Shown here piece after piece: positions 42,013 to 51,497 of a DNA stretch of 53,520 bases (position 1 is the stretch's first letter; each line of letters begins with the position of its first letter). Source of the stretch: S015-6 sp964384945 (GTDB lineage: Bacteria; Desulfobacterota; DSWW01); assembly GCA_964384945.1 (NCBI GenBank), contig CAYLMK010000031.1, positions 1 to 53,520 on the forward strand, written 5' to 3'. The notes under the pieces were generated by a model, which was given only the letters and a program-made list of their open reading frames with translations, ran no database searches and was not told the origin of the DNA. A program made the translations under genes and the position numbers.

Positions 42013-43122
42013 CTAGAAGACGAATCGGCGCACGGAGATATTCAGCAGGAATCCTACCCCCAGAAGCATGACCAACAGGAAAGACCCCCCGTAGCTGAAC
42101 AGGGGCAGGGGGATTCCCACGACCGGCAGCAAACCGAGGCACATGCCGACGTTGATGGTCACATGCCAGAAGAACAGGAACGTCATCCCGAGGGCGAGAA
42201 CCATCCCGAAGGTGTTCTTTGCACGGCTGCTGATATTGAAGGCCCAGAAGATCAACAGCAGATACCCGGCGAGCAGGAGAAAGCATCCCGCAAATCCCCA
42301 CTGTTCGGCAAAGGCAGAGAAGATGAAATCCGTATGCTGCTCCGGGAGAAAGTGCAGGCGCGTCTGTGTTCCGTGCAGAAACCCCTTGCCCCAGAATCCT
42401 CCGGACCCGATGGCGATCTTGGACTGGATGATGTGATAGCCGCGTCCCAAGGGGTCGTCGGAGGGATTCAAAAAAGTCATGACCCGGTCCTTCTGGTATT
42501 CCTTTAAATGAAGCCATCCCAAGGGGACGCTCGCCAGGCCTGCGGCGACGAGGGCCAGCAGGGAGCCTTTGCTCAGGCCGAGAAACAAGACGATGGAGAA
42601 GAAGATCAGCAGAAGGAGGATGGCGGTTCCGAGGTCCGGCTCCAGGAGGACAAGAACGAAGGGGACGAGCAAGACCAGAAAGGGGACGGACAGTTCGAGC
42701 AGGTTGTACGGGCCCTTCTTCGCATGATGATGGAAGTACTTGGCGAGGGCCAGGGTCATGGTGATCTTGATGATTTCCGAGGGCTGGAACTGGATCCATC
42801 CCACCTCGATCCAGCGTCTCGCCCCGGAGATGGACCGTCCCATGACGAGAACGTAAACGAGCAGGAACAGAGAGGCGACGTAAATGGCGTAAGCGTAGTG
42901 CTCGATGTGGCGGTAATCGATCAGAACGACGATGAGCATTCCGAGCAGGCCCAACCCCCACCAGATCATCTGTTTCTGATGGGGCGGCATTCCTCCCCCC
43001 TCCTGAGCGCCTCCCTGCATCGCGCTGTACAGAGTGAGGGTGCCGAGCAGGCCGATTGCGAACAGAGTGGCAGCGAGCCCAAGGTCAAAGGAGGTGAACC
43101 GGCTTGTTCTCAGTTTTTCCAT
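42013..43122 (-). CDS. rodA: Peptidoglycan glycosyltransferase RodA (SEDS family)
   Basis: A 369-residue protein with about ten membrane helices. SEDS marks are ISGARRWIEVGWIQFQPSEI, KYFHHHAKKGPYNLLEL, LEPDLGTAILLLLIFF, FLPEQHTDFIFSAFAEQWGF and VVGIPLPLFSYGGSFLL. It polymerises glycan strands for side-wall growth with PBP2, encoded 7 bp upstream. The start is the ATG for MEKLRTSRFT after GGAGGGTGAAACCAGG. Last gene of the rod-shape operon. Confidence 0.96.
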   Translation of the reverse strand: MEKLRTSRFTSFDLGLAATLFAIGLLGTLTLYSAMQGGAQEGGGMPPHQKQMIWWGLGLLGMLIVVLIDYRHIEHYAYAIYVASLFLLVYVLVMGRSISGARRWIEVGWIQFQPSEIIKITMTLALAKYFHHHAKKGPYNLLELSVPFLVLLVPFVLVLLEPDLGTAILLLLIFFSIVLFLGLSKGSLLALVAAGLASVPLGWLHLKEYQKDRVMTFLNPSDDPLGRGYHIIQSKIAIGSGGFWGKGFLHGTQTRLHFLPEQHTDFIFSAFAEQWGFAGCFLLLAGYLLLIFWAFNISSRAKNTFGMVLALGMTFLFFWHVTINVGMCLGLLPVVGIPLPLFSYGGSFLLVMLLGVGFLLNISVRRFVF

Positions 43123-43129
43123 CCTGGTT

Positions 43130-44992
43130 TCACCCTCCCGAATCCTTGGGCGGCGAGGCAGCCTGGATCTCCGCCTGCGGATCGGGTCGGAAATACTCGT
43201 CGAGGATCTCCCGGGCGACGGGCGCTGCGCTTTCTCCGCCGTGGCCCCCATGTTCCACCATCACGACGACGACGATCTCGGGCGAGGCTGCGGGTGCATG
43301 GCATGCGAACCATGCATGGTCCCGTTCGCGATGCGGAGTGTCACTCTTCTTGGGTGCCCGGTCTCCCATCCGAACGACCTGGGCCGTTCCGGTCTTCCCG
43401 GCCACCTCCACGCCCTTGATTCTCGCCCGCTTTCCCGTTCCCCTGTCCGATTCCACCACGTCCCGGAGCGCCTGTCTGACGATGTCGGCCGTACCCTTTG
43501 AAAGCCGGATGGAAGCCGCAGGGGCCGTGGAGCCCTCATTGAACGGCCTGCCGTCCGCCGACTCGATTCTTTCGACAAGCCGTGGGGTGACCAGGGTGCC
43601 CCCGTTCGCAAGGGCCGACAGCATGCGGACCACCTGGAGCGGCGTGACGAGCAGGGCGCCTTGGCCGATCGAAACGACCAGGGTCTCTCCCTCGTACCAG
43701 GGTTCTCCAAACCGTTTTCGTTTCCACTCCGGAGAAGGAACCAGTCCCGTCTTCTCTCCATCCAAACCGATCCCGGTACTCCGGCCGAATCCAAATCGTG
43801 TTGCATATTCGTGAATGCGCTCGATCCCCAGACGCAGCCCCACCTGGTAGAAATAGACATCGCAAGACTCGACGAGGGCCCGATGGAGATCCACGGAGCC
43901 GTGCCCCGACTTCCTCCAGCATCGAAACTCCCGGACTCCCAGGCGATGCTTTCCGCTGCAGAATATCCTGTCCTGCGGAGTGATCACTCCCTCTTCGAGG
44001 GCGGCAACAGCGAGAACGATCTTGAAAACGCTGCCCAGCGGGTAGAGCCCCTGGATCGCCCTGTCTGTCAGGGGGTGATAGGGGTCCAGGCGCAGCGAAT
44101 CCCAATCCTCCCTCGATATCCCTCCCACGAAACGGTTCGGATCGAACGAAGGCAAGCTGAGGTAGCACAGGATCCGTCCGTCCCTCGGGTCTGCGGCAAT
44201 GGCCACCCCGTGCCTGTCCCCAAAGGCTTGCAGGGCCCTTTCCTGAAGCCGCCGCTCGAGCGTGAGGAACAGGGTCCTGCCCGGTACCGGCTCCTTTCGC
44301 TTGATGACGGAGATCTGTCGGCCCCGCGCGTCCGCCTCAACCTGCAAGCCCCCCTTCCTCCCCCGAAGCTGCCCCTCCCAGTTCCGTTCGATGCCGGCCT
44401 TTCCGATCCAGTCGCCGATTCGGTATTTGTGGGTTTGAGAGGCGTCGAGGTCCCTCTGGCTGATCTCCCCGATGTAACCGATCGCGTGCGCAAAAAGCCC
44501 GCTCGTGAGGTAGTCCCTGGCCTGCGCGACCTGAATCATCACGCCGGGGATGCGAAGCGCGTTGGCCTCCAGGTAGGCCACGGTCTCCCACGAGGCGTCC
44601 CTCCAGAGAACATGGGAACGAAACGGGACGCTTCTTCGGGTCGCGGCAAGCTTCTCTTTGAGGGCCTCGGCGGGGAAGGGGCAGAGCCTTGACAGGGAGG
44701 TCTCGATGGAGGCGTAATCCTGCACTTCCTCGGGAATAACCGTCACGTCGAAACAGGGCCGGTTGTCCACGAGGATTTCCTGGTTGGCGTCCAGAATCCT
44801 GCCCCGGGGGGCGTGGATTTCGGTGACCCGGATGCGATTGGTCTCTGAAAGGCTTCGGAAGGCTTCCCCGCTCCACAGCTGGAAGTAGGCCAGTCGGGCC
44901 AGGAGAATCGCGAAGGCGACCGCAAAGCCGAAGCTGTAAGCGAGAAACGCCCTTCGGTGATCCATCGTGGTGTGGTTGAGCATTCGCGTCAT
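43130..44992 (-). CDS. mrdA: Penicillin-binding protein 2 (transpeptidase)
   Basis: A 620-residue class B PBP. One N-terminal membrane helix (residues 15-37) is followed by the dimerisation region with TEIHAPRGRILDANQEIL. The transpeptidase domain carries SVFK (Ser321 nucleophile to Lys324), SCD (376-378) and KTGTAQ (533-538). It cross-links peptidoglycan for elongation with RodA. The start is the ATG overlapping the mreD stop (ATGA); the long open frame further upstream is the antisense-free shadow of mreD and is not used. Confidence 0.96.
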   Translation of the reverse strand: MTRMLNHTTMDHRRAFLAYSFGFAVAFAILLARLAYFQLWSGEAFRSLSETNRIRVTEIHAPRGRILDANQEILVDNRPCFDVTVIPEEVQDYASIETSLSRLCPFPAEALKEKLAATRRSVPFRSHVLWRDASWETVAYLEANALRIPGVMIQVAQARDYLTSGLFAHAIGYIGEISQRDLDASQTHKYRIGDWIGKAGIERNWEGQLRGRKGGLQVEADARGRQISVIKRKEPVPGRTLFLTLERRLQERALQAFGDRHGVAIAADPRDGRILCYLSLPSFDPNRFVGGISREDWDSLRLDPYHPLTDRAIQGLYPLGSVFKIVLAVAALEEGVITPQDRIFCSGKHRLGVREFRCWRKSGHGSVDLHRALVESCDVYFYQVGLRLGIERIHEYATRFGFGRSTGIGLDGEKTGLVPSPEWKRKRFGEPWYEGETLVVSIGQGALLVTPLQVVRMLSALANGGTLVTPRLVERIESADGRPFNEGSTAPAASIRLSKGTADIVRQALRDVVESDRGTGKRARIKGVEVAGKTGTAQVVRMGDRAPKKSDTPHRERDHAWFACHAPAASPEIVVVVMVEHGGHGGESAAPVAREILDEYFRPDPQAEIQAASPPKDSGG

Positions 44993-45507
44993 GCGGGATT
45001 GGACCTCGGAGAGTGTTTGAACCATCCTCCGGGAAGGCCCACGGCCCTCGAGAACAGGTAAAAGACCAGGGGCATTAACAGGAAACTGGAGACGAGCTCC
45101 CCCAGCCAGATGAGGAGCGCATCCTTGGGCGCAGGCAAACGGAGCCCGGAGAGCAGGGATATCAGGGCGTAATAAGGGATCTTGATGGCGAACGCCAGAA
45201 TCGCGAGGCCCCAGACGGCTCGGAATCCCTTCACGAAGATGCGTGCCTGGACGGCCTTGCTTGTCGCGAACAGGGTAATGGAAACCATCGTGTTCAGCCC
45301 TTCCGGGGCGCCGGAGAACAGATCCGAGATCAAGCCCAGTGCGAAGGAGAGCAGAAGGCCTTTCCCTCGCGGGAACAGCAGGCTTGTGCAGAGGACGAGC
45401 AGAAGGATCAGGTCCGGGACCAAGCTGTGAGGCAGGAAGGCACGGAGCAAGGCGCTCTGGAGAAGAGCGGCAAGGATTGCCAGGAAAAGGACAATGAGAT
45501 AACTCAC
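44989..45507 (-). CDS. mreD: Rod shape-determining protein MreD
   Basis: A 172-residue protein with five or six membrane helices, including ALLQSALLRAFLPHSLVPDL and KGLLLSFALGLISDLFSGAP, the MreD pattern. It links MreC to the elongation machinery. Start and stop both overlap neighbours by 4 bp (ATGA with mreC and with mrdA), so the three are translationally coupled. Confidence 0.93.
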   Translation of the reverse strand: MSYLIVLFLAILAALLQSALLRAFLPHSLVPDLILLLVLCTSLLFPRGKGLLLSFALGLISDLFSGAPEGLNTMVSITLFATSKAVQARIFVKGFRAVWGLAILAFAIKIPYYALISLLSGLRLPAPKDALLIWLGELVSSFLLMPLVFYLFSRAVGLPGGWFKHSPRSNPA

Positions 45508-46358
45508 GGCCGACCCTTGTCCTCCAGATCCTGTTTCTCACAGAGGACCAGGACTTCTTCGAGTTTGAGAAAGTCCACGGAAGGCTGGATGACGACCCGC
45601 TGAAAGAGGTCGGACTCGCTCGTTTTCACATCCAGAACCGTCCCGATGAGAACGCCCTTGGGGTAGACCCCGTCCAGGCCCGAGGCGAGCGCCAGGTCTC
45701 CCGGCATTACGTCATCGGACCGGTGCAGGTACTTGAGGCGGCACAATCGATGACCGTCTCCGGTGACGATGCCCCGCGCCCGTGATCTCTGGATGATGGC
45801 TGCCACGGAGTTGTTCGGATCCGTGATCAGGAGCACACGGGAAAAGCTCTTGGAGCTTTCCATCACCTGCCCCACGATACCCTGGACGGACAGAACGGCC
45901 ATGCCTTCTTCGATCCCGTCCCTCGTTCCGCGGTCGATGACCGCGGTTTGGAACCATCCGCTGGTGTCTCCTGCAATGATCTCGGCCGGAAGCAGAGGTT
46001 TCCGAAAATCCTGCTGGAACCCCAGCAGCGCGCGGAGACGCTCGTTCTCGTTTCGGGATTCGAGCAACTGGACCCTTTCCTGTTTCAACTCTTCGACGAT
46101 CTCGCGCAACAACCGGTTCTCCTGCTCGAGTCGGACCAGGTGCATGTAACGATGCCAGAGGTCCTCAAAGAAGCCGATACCCCTGGAGATCCCCTTCTGA
46201 AAGGGCCCGGAGAGTTCCAGCAGAAGGCGCTGGAAGGAATGGGAATCGGGTTTGTGCTCGGCGCGGGAACAGAACATGGCGATTGCGCCGCCCAGCAGCA
46301 GAAGGAAGAGCGTCGAGAACCAGTGCCGTTCCAGAAATGTGAAGGATTTCCTGATCAT
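45504..46358 (-). CDS. mreC: Rod shape-determining protein MreC
   Basis: A 284-residue bitopic protein: one N-terminal membrane helix (WFSTLFLLLLGGAIAMFCS), a coiled coil with RLEQENRLLREIVEELKQER, then the beta-rich periplasmic domain with AEIIAGDTSGWFQTAVIDRG, GMAVLSVQGIVGQVMESSKS and VLLITDPNNSVAAIIQRSRA. It scaffolds PBP2 and RodA. It follows mreB by 71 bp. Confidence 0.95.
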   Translation of the reverse strand: MIRKSFTFLERHWFSTLFLLLLGGAIAMFCSRAEHKPDSHSFQRLLLELSGPFQKGISRGIGFFEDLWHRYMHLVRLEQENRLLREIVEELKQERVQLLESRNENERLRALLGFQQDFRKPLLPAEIIAGDTSGWFQTAVIDRGTRDGIEEGMAVLSVQGIVGQVMESSKSFSRVLLITDPNNSVAAIIQRSRARGIVTGDGHRLCRLKYLHRSDDVMPGDLALASGLDGVYPKGVLIGTVLDVKTSESDLFQRVVIQPSVDFLKLEEVLVLCEKQDLEDKGRP

Positions 46359-46429
46359 CGGTCAGCAGCAGGGTGTCTTTCTCCGGCCTTGTCTGACACC
46401 CTTCGAGAGCGACTGCCCGGCTTCCCGCT

Positions 46430-47467
46430 TCAGCCTTCCAAAGCCACCTTCTTGAGTAGGGAGAGTTCCTGAAGCGCCTTTCCGGAGCCGAGTGCCACAC
46501 AGGCAACCGGGTCTTTCGCAAGATGAATGGGCAGCCCTGTTTCGTTATGGAGGAGGATGTCCAGTTGGGCCAGCAGGGCCCCTCCTCCCGTAAGGGTGAT
46601 CCCTCGTTCCATGATGTCCACGGTCAGTTCGGGGGGGGTTCTCTCCAGCATGGTCTTCACGGCGTCGACGATCTCGTTGAGTGTCTCCTGGATGGCTTCC
46701 CGGACCTCGCCCGAGCGGAGCAGAATTCGCCGCGGCAGGCCCATGATCAAGTCGCGCCCTTTGACCTCCATGACCTTGGATTCGTCCATGTGCCACGCCG
46801 AGGCGAGCCGTATCTTGACGAGCTCCGCCGTATTCTCTCCGATGAATAGGTTGTACTTCCTTTTCACATACTGGAGAATGGCCTCGTTGAAGGTGTCCCC
46901 CGCTGCCTGCACGCAATGGGTGTCCACGATCCCCGACAGGGAGATGACGGCCACTTCCGTCGTTCCTCCGCCAATATCCAGGATGAGATTCCCCCCCGGC
47001 TCGGAAATCGGCAGCCCCGCTCCGATGGCCGCCGCCAGCGGCTCCTCGATCAGGTAGACCTCGCGGGCGCCGGCCGAAAGGGCCGATTCCCGGAGGGCGC
47101 GGCGTTCCACGTCCGTGGCTCCGTAAGGGACACAGATGATCATCCGCGGTCGCGCCAGCGTGCTGCGCTGATGAGCCTGCAGGATGAAGTGTCGGAGCAT
47201 CTCTTCCGTGATTTCGAAGTCGGAAATAACTCCGTTCTTGATTGGCCGGATGGCGGTGACCTGCGGGGGCGTTCTTCCGATCATCCGCTTCGCTTCTTTG
47301 CCGATTGCGACGATGCGCTTGTTGCCGGTTTCGTCCTCCCGGACGGCGACGACAGAGGGTTCGCAGAGGACGATTCCCTTGCCCTTGACGTAAACGAGGG
47401 TCGTGGCGGTGCCCAGGTCAATGGCAAGGTCACTCGACATGAGGCCCAGAAGCCAATTGAAGAGCAT
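46430..47467 (-). CDS. mreB: Rod shape-determining protein MreB (actin-like)
   Basis: A 345-residue actin fold. The phosphate-1 loop is LAIDLGTATTLVYVKGKGIV, EPSVVAVR follows, phosphate-2 is NLILDIGGGTTEVAVISLSG, and the adenosine motif is GITLTGGGALLAQLDILL. It forms membrane-associated filaments guiding cell-wall synthesis, so the cell is probably rod-shaped. The first gene of mreBCD-mrdA-rodA. Start after CTGCAGGAAAAGAAC. Confidence 0.98.
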   Translation of the reverse strand: MLFNWLLGLMSSDLAIDLGTATTLVYVKGKGIVLCEPSVVAVREDETGNKRIVAIGKEAKRMIGRTPPQVTAIRPIKNGVISDFEITEEMLRHFILQAHQRSTLARPRMIICVPYGATDVERRALRESALSAGAREVYLIEEPLAAAIGAGLPISEPGGNLILDIGGGTTEVAVISLSGIVDTHCVQAAGDTFNEAILQYVKRKYNLFIGENTAELVKIRLASAWHMDESKVMEVKGRDLIMGLPRRILLRSGEVREAIQETLNEIVDAVKTMLERTPPELTVDIMERGITLTGGGALLAQLDILLHNETGLPIHLAKDPVACVALGSGKALQELSLLKKVALEG

Positions 47468-47780
47468 GTTCTTTTCCTGCAGGGGAGTCGGAAAACGTTT
47501 GAAACTGCTAAAATACGCGATGATTGCTCAAGAATATTGTCCATTTCCCCGCACCCTGTCAAATAGGCCCTTCGGAATTTCGTGCCCCTTCCGTCCTCCC
47601 GGGGCCGAGGTTCCCTCGGGCATGCCCCTGGTTTGCCTTTTCCCCATGCCTTTCGTACCATGTCGCAGACGCAGACCGGAGGGTCGCTCCGGAGGAAAGC
47701 CCAAGGCACATTGTGTCCGTTCTCATCCCCGGGAGGGTTTCAGGGAGCACGCCTTCCCGGATGAAAAGGGGTGCAAAGAA
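47468..47780. other. Divergent promoter region between mreB and the PpiD gene
   Basis: About 313 bases without a supported gene. It must hold the promoters of the rod-shape operon (left) and the PpiD-type gene (right). The frame of the PpiD gene stays open through part of it but without family resemblance or a good start. I saw no convincing inverted repeat or terminator. Confidence 0.4.
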
Positions 47781-49694
47781 ATGCTCAGCTACATGCGAAA
47801 GAACGCGGGTTCATGGATGATCAAGGTTCTCCTGTTCGGTGTCGCCCTTTCGTTTGTGATCGGTTTCGGCATTCTTCCCACGTTGCGGGACGAGCAGGGG
47901 GGCGGTGTGGTCGTTGCGCAGGTCGGCGACCGGAGGATTACCCGTGGGGAGTGGAACCAGGCGTATGAGAGCCTGCTTGAGGTTTACCGGCAGGCCTATC
48001 AGGACCGCTTCTCCGACGAGATGATCCGACAGCTGCGGCTTCGGGAGACGGCCCTGGACAATCTGATCAACCAGGTACTCCAACTCCAGGAGGCGAGACG
48101 GCTTGGACTCGAGGTCTCGTACGAGGCCCTTCAGGACAGGATTCGCTCGCTGCCTTATTTTCAGCAAGACGGACGTTTTTCGAAGGATCGCTACCTGCGC
48201 GTGCTCCGGATGAACCGCTTGACGCCGGGCGATTTCGAGAAACAACAGATGGAACAGATGCGGGTCGAGGCCTTTCAGGATTTCGTTCGCGGGACGGTGA
48301 AGGTATCGGAGCAGGAGCTCTGGAACAGTTATGCGCTCGACAAGGAACAGATTCGCATCGAGGCATTCGCAGTGAACCCTTCCGCGTACGAATCGGCCGT
48401 GGCGGTCGATGCGGGGGCGTTGCGGGATTTTTTTCAGAAGAACGCCGAAGGATTTCTGACCCCTGAAAAGGTGAAGATCGCCTATGTCCAGATCGATCCG
48501 ACAAGATACCGGAACGAGGTGACGGTCTATACGGGTGATATCGAGGAATACTATGCGTCCCACATCGAGGAGTTCTCCATGCCCGAGGAGCTGCGTATGC
48601 GGCATATTCTCCTGCTCATTCCGCCCGGTTCGGATGATTCGGTTCGTGCGGAGAAAAGGAAGACCCTGGAGGGGCTGTTGGGACGGATCCGCGCGGGGGA
48701 GGACTTTGCAGAACTGGCCAAGGCTTACTCGGAGGACGAATCCTCGCGGCAGGCGGGGGGCGACCTGGGGTATGTGGAGAGGGGCAAGCTTGTTCCCGAG
48801 GTGGAACGGGTTGCCTTCGGTCTGAAGCCCGGAGAGGTCAGCGATATCGTTCCTTCCTCCCACGGGCTTCACTTGATCAAGGTGGAGGACTATCGGGCTT
48901 CCAAGGTTGAGCCTCTGGAGGCCGTCCAGGAAACGATACGAGCAACCCTGACGGAGGAGAAGGCCTGGAGGCTGGCGAGGCGCAAGGCGGAGGAGGTCTC
49001 GTGGGATCTGAAGGAGAAGGGTGCCTTTCCGGAGGCGGGCTCTCCCCTGGGGGATTCCGTTGTCAAGCAGACGGGTTTCATCGCGAGGACGGAGAGCTTG
49101 CCCGGCCTGGAAGGGGAGAGTGCCCTCATCCAGGCGGCCTTCTCTCTCGAACCGGGCGGGGTGAGCGAGGTGATCCGGGGGGAAAAGGGGTACTACTTCG
49201 TGCAGGTCCTCGAGAAGAAGGCGCCGGAAGTCCCGCCCTTTGAGGAAGTGCAGGACCGGGTGGAGGAAGGATTTCGCCGACAGGAGAGCAAGGAACTGGC
49301 GCGCAAGAAGGCCGAGGAGATCCTGCAGAAGGCCAGAAGCGGTGTCTCGGCCGAGGTCCTGGCCAAGCAGGAGGGCGTCGAGACCGTGGAAACAGGTTTC
49401 GTCTCCCGTATCCGGAAGTTCATCCCGAGGATCGGCGTATCGGAAGAACTGCTGGAGGCCGCGTTCCGTCTGACGAAAGAGGAACCATGGCCGGAGCGGA
49501 TATTCGAGGTGAACGGAAGATTCTTCGTGATCCACTTTCAGGAAAGACGCTTGCCAGACCGGCAAGCCTTTTCCGCCGAAAAGGAAGAACTCCGGATGAG
49601 GCAGGAAGCCCAGAAGGCACAGGAGATCTATCGGCAGTGGCTTGCCGAGCTTCGCAAGCGACACGAGGTCAAGATCACCGGGGTCGAGGCGTGA
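47781..49694 (+). CDS. PpiD-type membrane-anchored peptidyl-prolyl isomerase/chaperone
   Basis: A 637-residue protein. One N-terminal membrane helix (residues 12-33) anchors it, followed by a SurA-N-like chaperone region (VVAQVGDRRITRGEWNQAYE, LDNLINQVLQLQEARRLGLE). A parvulin domain spans about 267-365 (LRMRHILLLIPPG, FAELAKAYSEDESSRQAGGD, YVERGKLVPEVERVAFGL, SSHGLHLIKVEDY). A second degenerate parvulin-like segment follows (AFSLEPGGVSEVIRGEKGYY). It assists folding of proteins emerging from SecYEG. An alternative start four codons downstream is possible. Confidence 0.92.
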   Translation: MLSYMRKNAGSWMIKVLLFGVALSFVIGFGILPTLRDEQGGGVVVAQVGDRRITRGEWNQAYESLLEVYRQAYQDRFSDEMIRQLRLRETALDNLINQVLQLQEARRLGLEVSYEALQDRIRSLPYFQQDGRFSKDRYLRVLRMNRLTPGDFEKQQMEQMRVEAFQDFVRGTVKVSEQELWNSYALDKEQIRIEAFAVNPSAYESAVAVDAGALRDFFQKNAEGFLTPEKVKIAYVQIDPTRYRNEVTVYTGDIEEYYASHIEEFSMPEELRMRHILLLIPPGSDDSVRAEKRKTLEGLLGRIRAGEDFAELAKAYSEDESSRQAGGDLGYVERGKLVPEVERVAFGLKPGEVSDIVPSSHGLHLIKVEDYRASKVEPLEAVQETIRATLTEEKAWRLARRKAEEVSWDLKEKGAFPEAGSPLGDSVVKQTGFIARTESLPGLEGESALIQAAFSLEPGGVSEVIRGEKGYYFVQVLEKKAPEVPPFEEVQDRVEEGFRRQESKELARKKAEEILQKARSGVSAEVLAKQEGVETVETGFVSRIRKFIPRIGVSEELLEAAFRLTKEEPWPERIFEVNGRFFVIHFQERRLPDRQAFSAEKEELRMRQEAQKAQEIYRQWLAELRKRHEVKITGVEA

Positions 49695-49734
49695 AGACCG
49701 TCCTCGAGCGATTTTGTAAACCAAGGTTGGGTTC

Positions 49735-50525
49735 ATGAATCCCGTTGCGAACGTCCTGCCTGTCTTCGAGGACAATTACAGCTTCGTTCTGACCCTGCCG
49801 GGCAAGGATCGGGCGATCGTCGTCGACCCCGGGGACGGGGAGGCCGTCTGGGGCTTCCTGGAGGAGAAGGGATACCGGCTCGAGGCAATCTTGGCCACCC
49901 ACCATCACTTCGACCACGTGGGAGGTATCGAGTTCCTGTGCGGCAAGGCGCCGGTGGAGGTCTACGGGTACAAGGGCGACCTACCGCGCATCCCGATGGC
50001 CCGTTACGGGCTGGAGGATGGCGAGGAACTCGAANNNNNNNNNNCGAATGCGCCGGCTTACGCGTGCAGGCGCTTCACGTTCCGGGCCACACCTCGGGTC
50101 ACGTGGCCTACCTGTGCGGTGACGCCTTGCTGACAGGGGACGCGCTCTTCCTCGGAGGGTGCGGGCGCCTGTTCGAAGGGACTCCGGCACAGATGTTTCA
50201 TTCGCTGTACGAAAAGGTTCTCGGCTTGCCGGAGGATACCCGCGTCTTTGCCGGTCACGAGTACACGGTTCGAAACCGAGCTTTCTGCCTTTCGGTGGAC
50301 AGCGCGAATCGGGCGCTGCGAGCCAAGCTCGAAGAGGCGAAGGCTCTGTGCGAAAGGGGAATCCCCACCGTACCTGGGACGCTGCGGACGGAGAAGGAAA
50401 CGAATGTCTTCCTTCGGTGCAAGGAGCCGAGCGTGATGCAGGCGGTCCGGGCGAAGGTCCCGGGCACCAAGGACGACCCGGTTTCGGTGTTTGCCTGTCT
50501 CCGCGCGATGCGGGACGTCTACTGA
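49735..50525 (+). CDS. gloB: Hydroxyacylglutathione hydrolase (glyoxalase II), interrupted by a scaffold gap
   Basis: A metallo-beta-lactamase-fold protein: MNPVANVLPVFEDNYSFVL, the metal motif THHHFDHVGG, HVPGHTSGHVAYLCGDALLT, GGCGRLFEGTPAQMFHSL and AGHEYTVRNRAFCLSVD, closely following GloB. It hydrolyses S-lactoylglutathione in methylglyoxal detoxification. Ten N bases split it, and the two halves are in different frames as written. If the CGAA on each side of the gap is the same four bases, removing the gap and one copy gives a single 258-residue frame reading DGEELECAGLRVQALHVPGH. That is the normal GloB length. Confidence 0.88.
50035..50044. other. Assembly gap of 10 N
   Basis: Ten undetermined bases within gloB. 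The left contig ends CTCGAA and the right one begins CGAATGCG, so both carry CGAA at the junction. Frame comparison demands a true gap length of 2 modulo 3; minus four (a 4-base overlap) satisfies this. Confidence 0.99.
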
Positions 50526-50564
50526 TCGCCTGTCCCCGGCCCGGCGGGGCACGAGGCCCTCCCC

Positions 50565-51497
50565 ATGCAGGAACCCTCCTATTTGGCGACGTACCGTTCC
50601 GGAGAACTCCGGGCCCGCGTGCGAGAGTTCGTTGCATCGCTTTCCTCGTGCGCCTTGTGTCCGAGGATGTGCCGGGTGAACCGGCTGGAAGACGAGCGAG
50701 GGTTTTGCAGGACCGGACGAAAGGCGGTCTTCGCGAGCTTCGGTCCTCACTTCGGTGAAGAGGATCCGCTTGTCGGGCGATGCGGATCGGGAACGGTCTT
50801 CTTCACGCACTGCAATCTTCTGTGCTGTTTCTGCCAGAATTACGAGATCAGCCACGAGGGAGCCGGCCAGGAGATCGAGCCCCAAGGGCTGGCTCGGATC
50901 ATGCTTAGCTTGCAGGAACAAGGTTGCCACAACGTGAACTTTGTTTCCCCCACGCATGTGGTCGCCCAGATTCTCGAGGCCCTGCCGATCGCCATCGAGG
51001 GAGGACTGCGGGTCCCGCTCGTCTACAACACCGGAGGCTACGACCTGCCGGATACGATTCGATGCTTGGAGGGCATTTTCGATATCTACATGCCGGACGT
51101 GAAATTCAGTGACGGCGCGGTGGGCGAGGCGCTGGCAAAGGCCCCCGATTACCCTGAGGTTTGCCGGGCGGCTCTGAAGGAGATGCACCGGCAGGTAGGG
51201 GATCTTTGCCTGCGTGCGGACGGGGTGGCCTACAGGGGCCTCCTGGTGAGACACCTGGTCATGCCGGACCGTCTTGCAGGAACCGAAGAGACTCTTTCCT
51301 GGATTGCGGATCACCTCTCCAGGAACACCTACATCAATATCATGGACCAGTACCGTCCGTGCGGCGCTGCCTACAAGCATCCTTCCCTTTCGAGACGGAT
51401 CGAGCCCGAAGAGTACGAGGAAGCGGTACAGGCCGCCGCGCGATGCGGTCTTTTCCGGTTGGACCAGCGCCGGGCCTTTCGAATTTTCAGACGCTGA
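50565..51497 (+). CDS. Radical SAM protein, PflX-like (pyruvate formate-lyase activating enzyme homologue)
   Basis: A 310-residue radical SAM protein. SCALCPRMCRVNRLEDERGF is an N-terminal cysteine cluster seen in this group. The SAM/[4Fe-4S] motif CxxxCxxC is in THCNLLCCFCQNYEIS. EVQ-like LVYNTGGYDLPDTIRCLEGI and MDQYRPCGAAYKHPSLSRRI close the barrel. It matches the uncharacterised COG1313/PflX set rather than PflA proper, and no pyruvate formate-lyase gene is near. Target unknown. It follows gloB by 39 bp on the same strand. Confidence 0.85.
   Translation: MQEPSYLATYRSGELRARVREFVASLSSCALCPRMCRVNRLEDERGFCRTGRKAVFASFGPHFGEEDPLVGRCGSGTVFFTHCNLLCCFCQNYEISHEGAGQEIEPQGLARIMLSLQEQGCHNVNFVSPTHVVAQILEALPIAIEGGLRVPLVYNTGGYDLPDTIRCLEGIFDIYMPDVKFSDGAVGEALAKAPDYPEVCRAALKEMHRQVGDLCLRADGVAYRGLLVRHLVMPDRLAGTEETLSWIADHLSRNTYINIMDQYRPCGAAYKHPSLSRRIEPEEYEEAVQAAARCGLFRLDQRRAFRIFRR

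Noticed and set aside
44993..45541. N-terminal extension of the PBP2 frame over mreD
   Set aside because: The real start overlaps the mreD stop as ATGA; the upstream part is mreD read in another frame.
47811..49775. 654-residue antisense frame opposite the PpiD gene
   Set aside because: Shadow frame of a codon-biased gene; no recognisable motif, while the plus strand shows a clear SurA-N/parvulin protein.
49735..50525. True frameshift in gloB
   Set aside because: The frame change lies exactly at the N gap and disappears when the duplicated CGAA is merged; an assembly cause is more likely.
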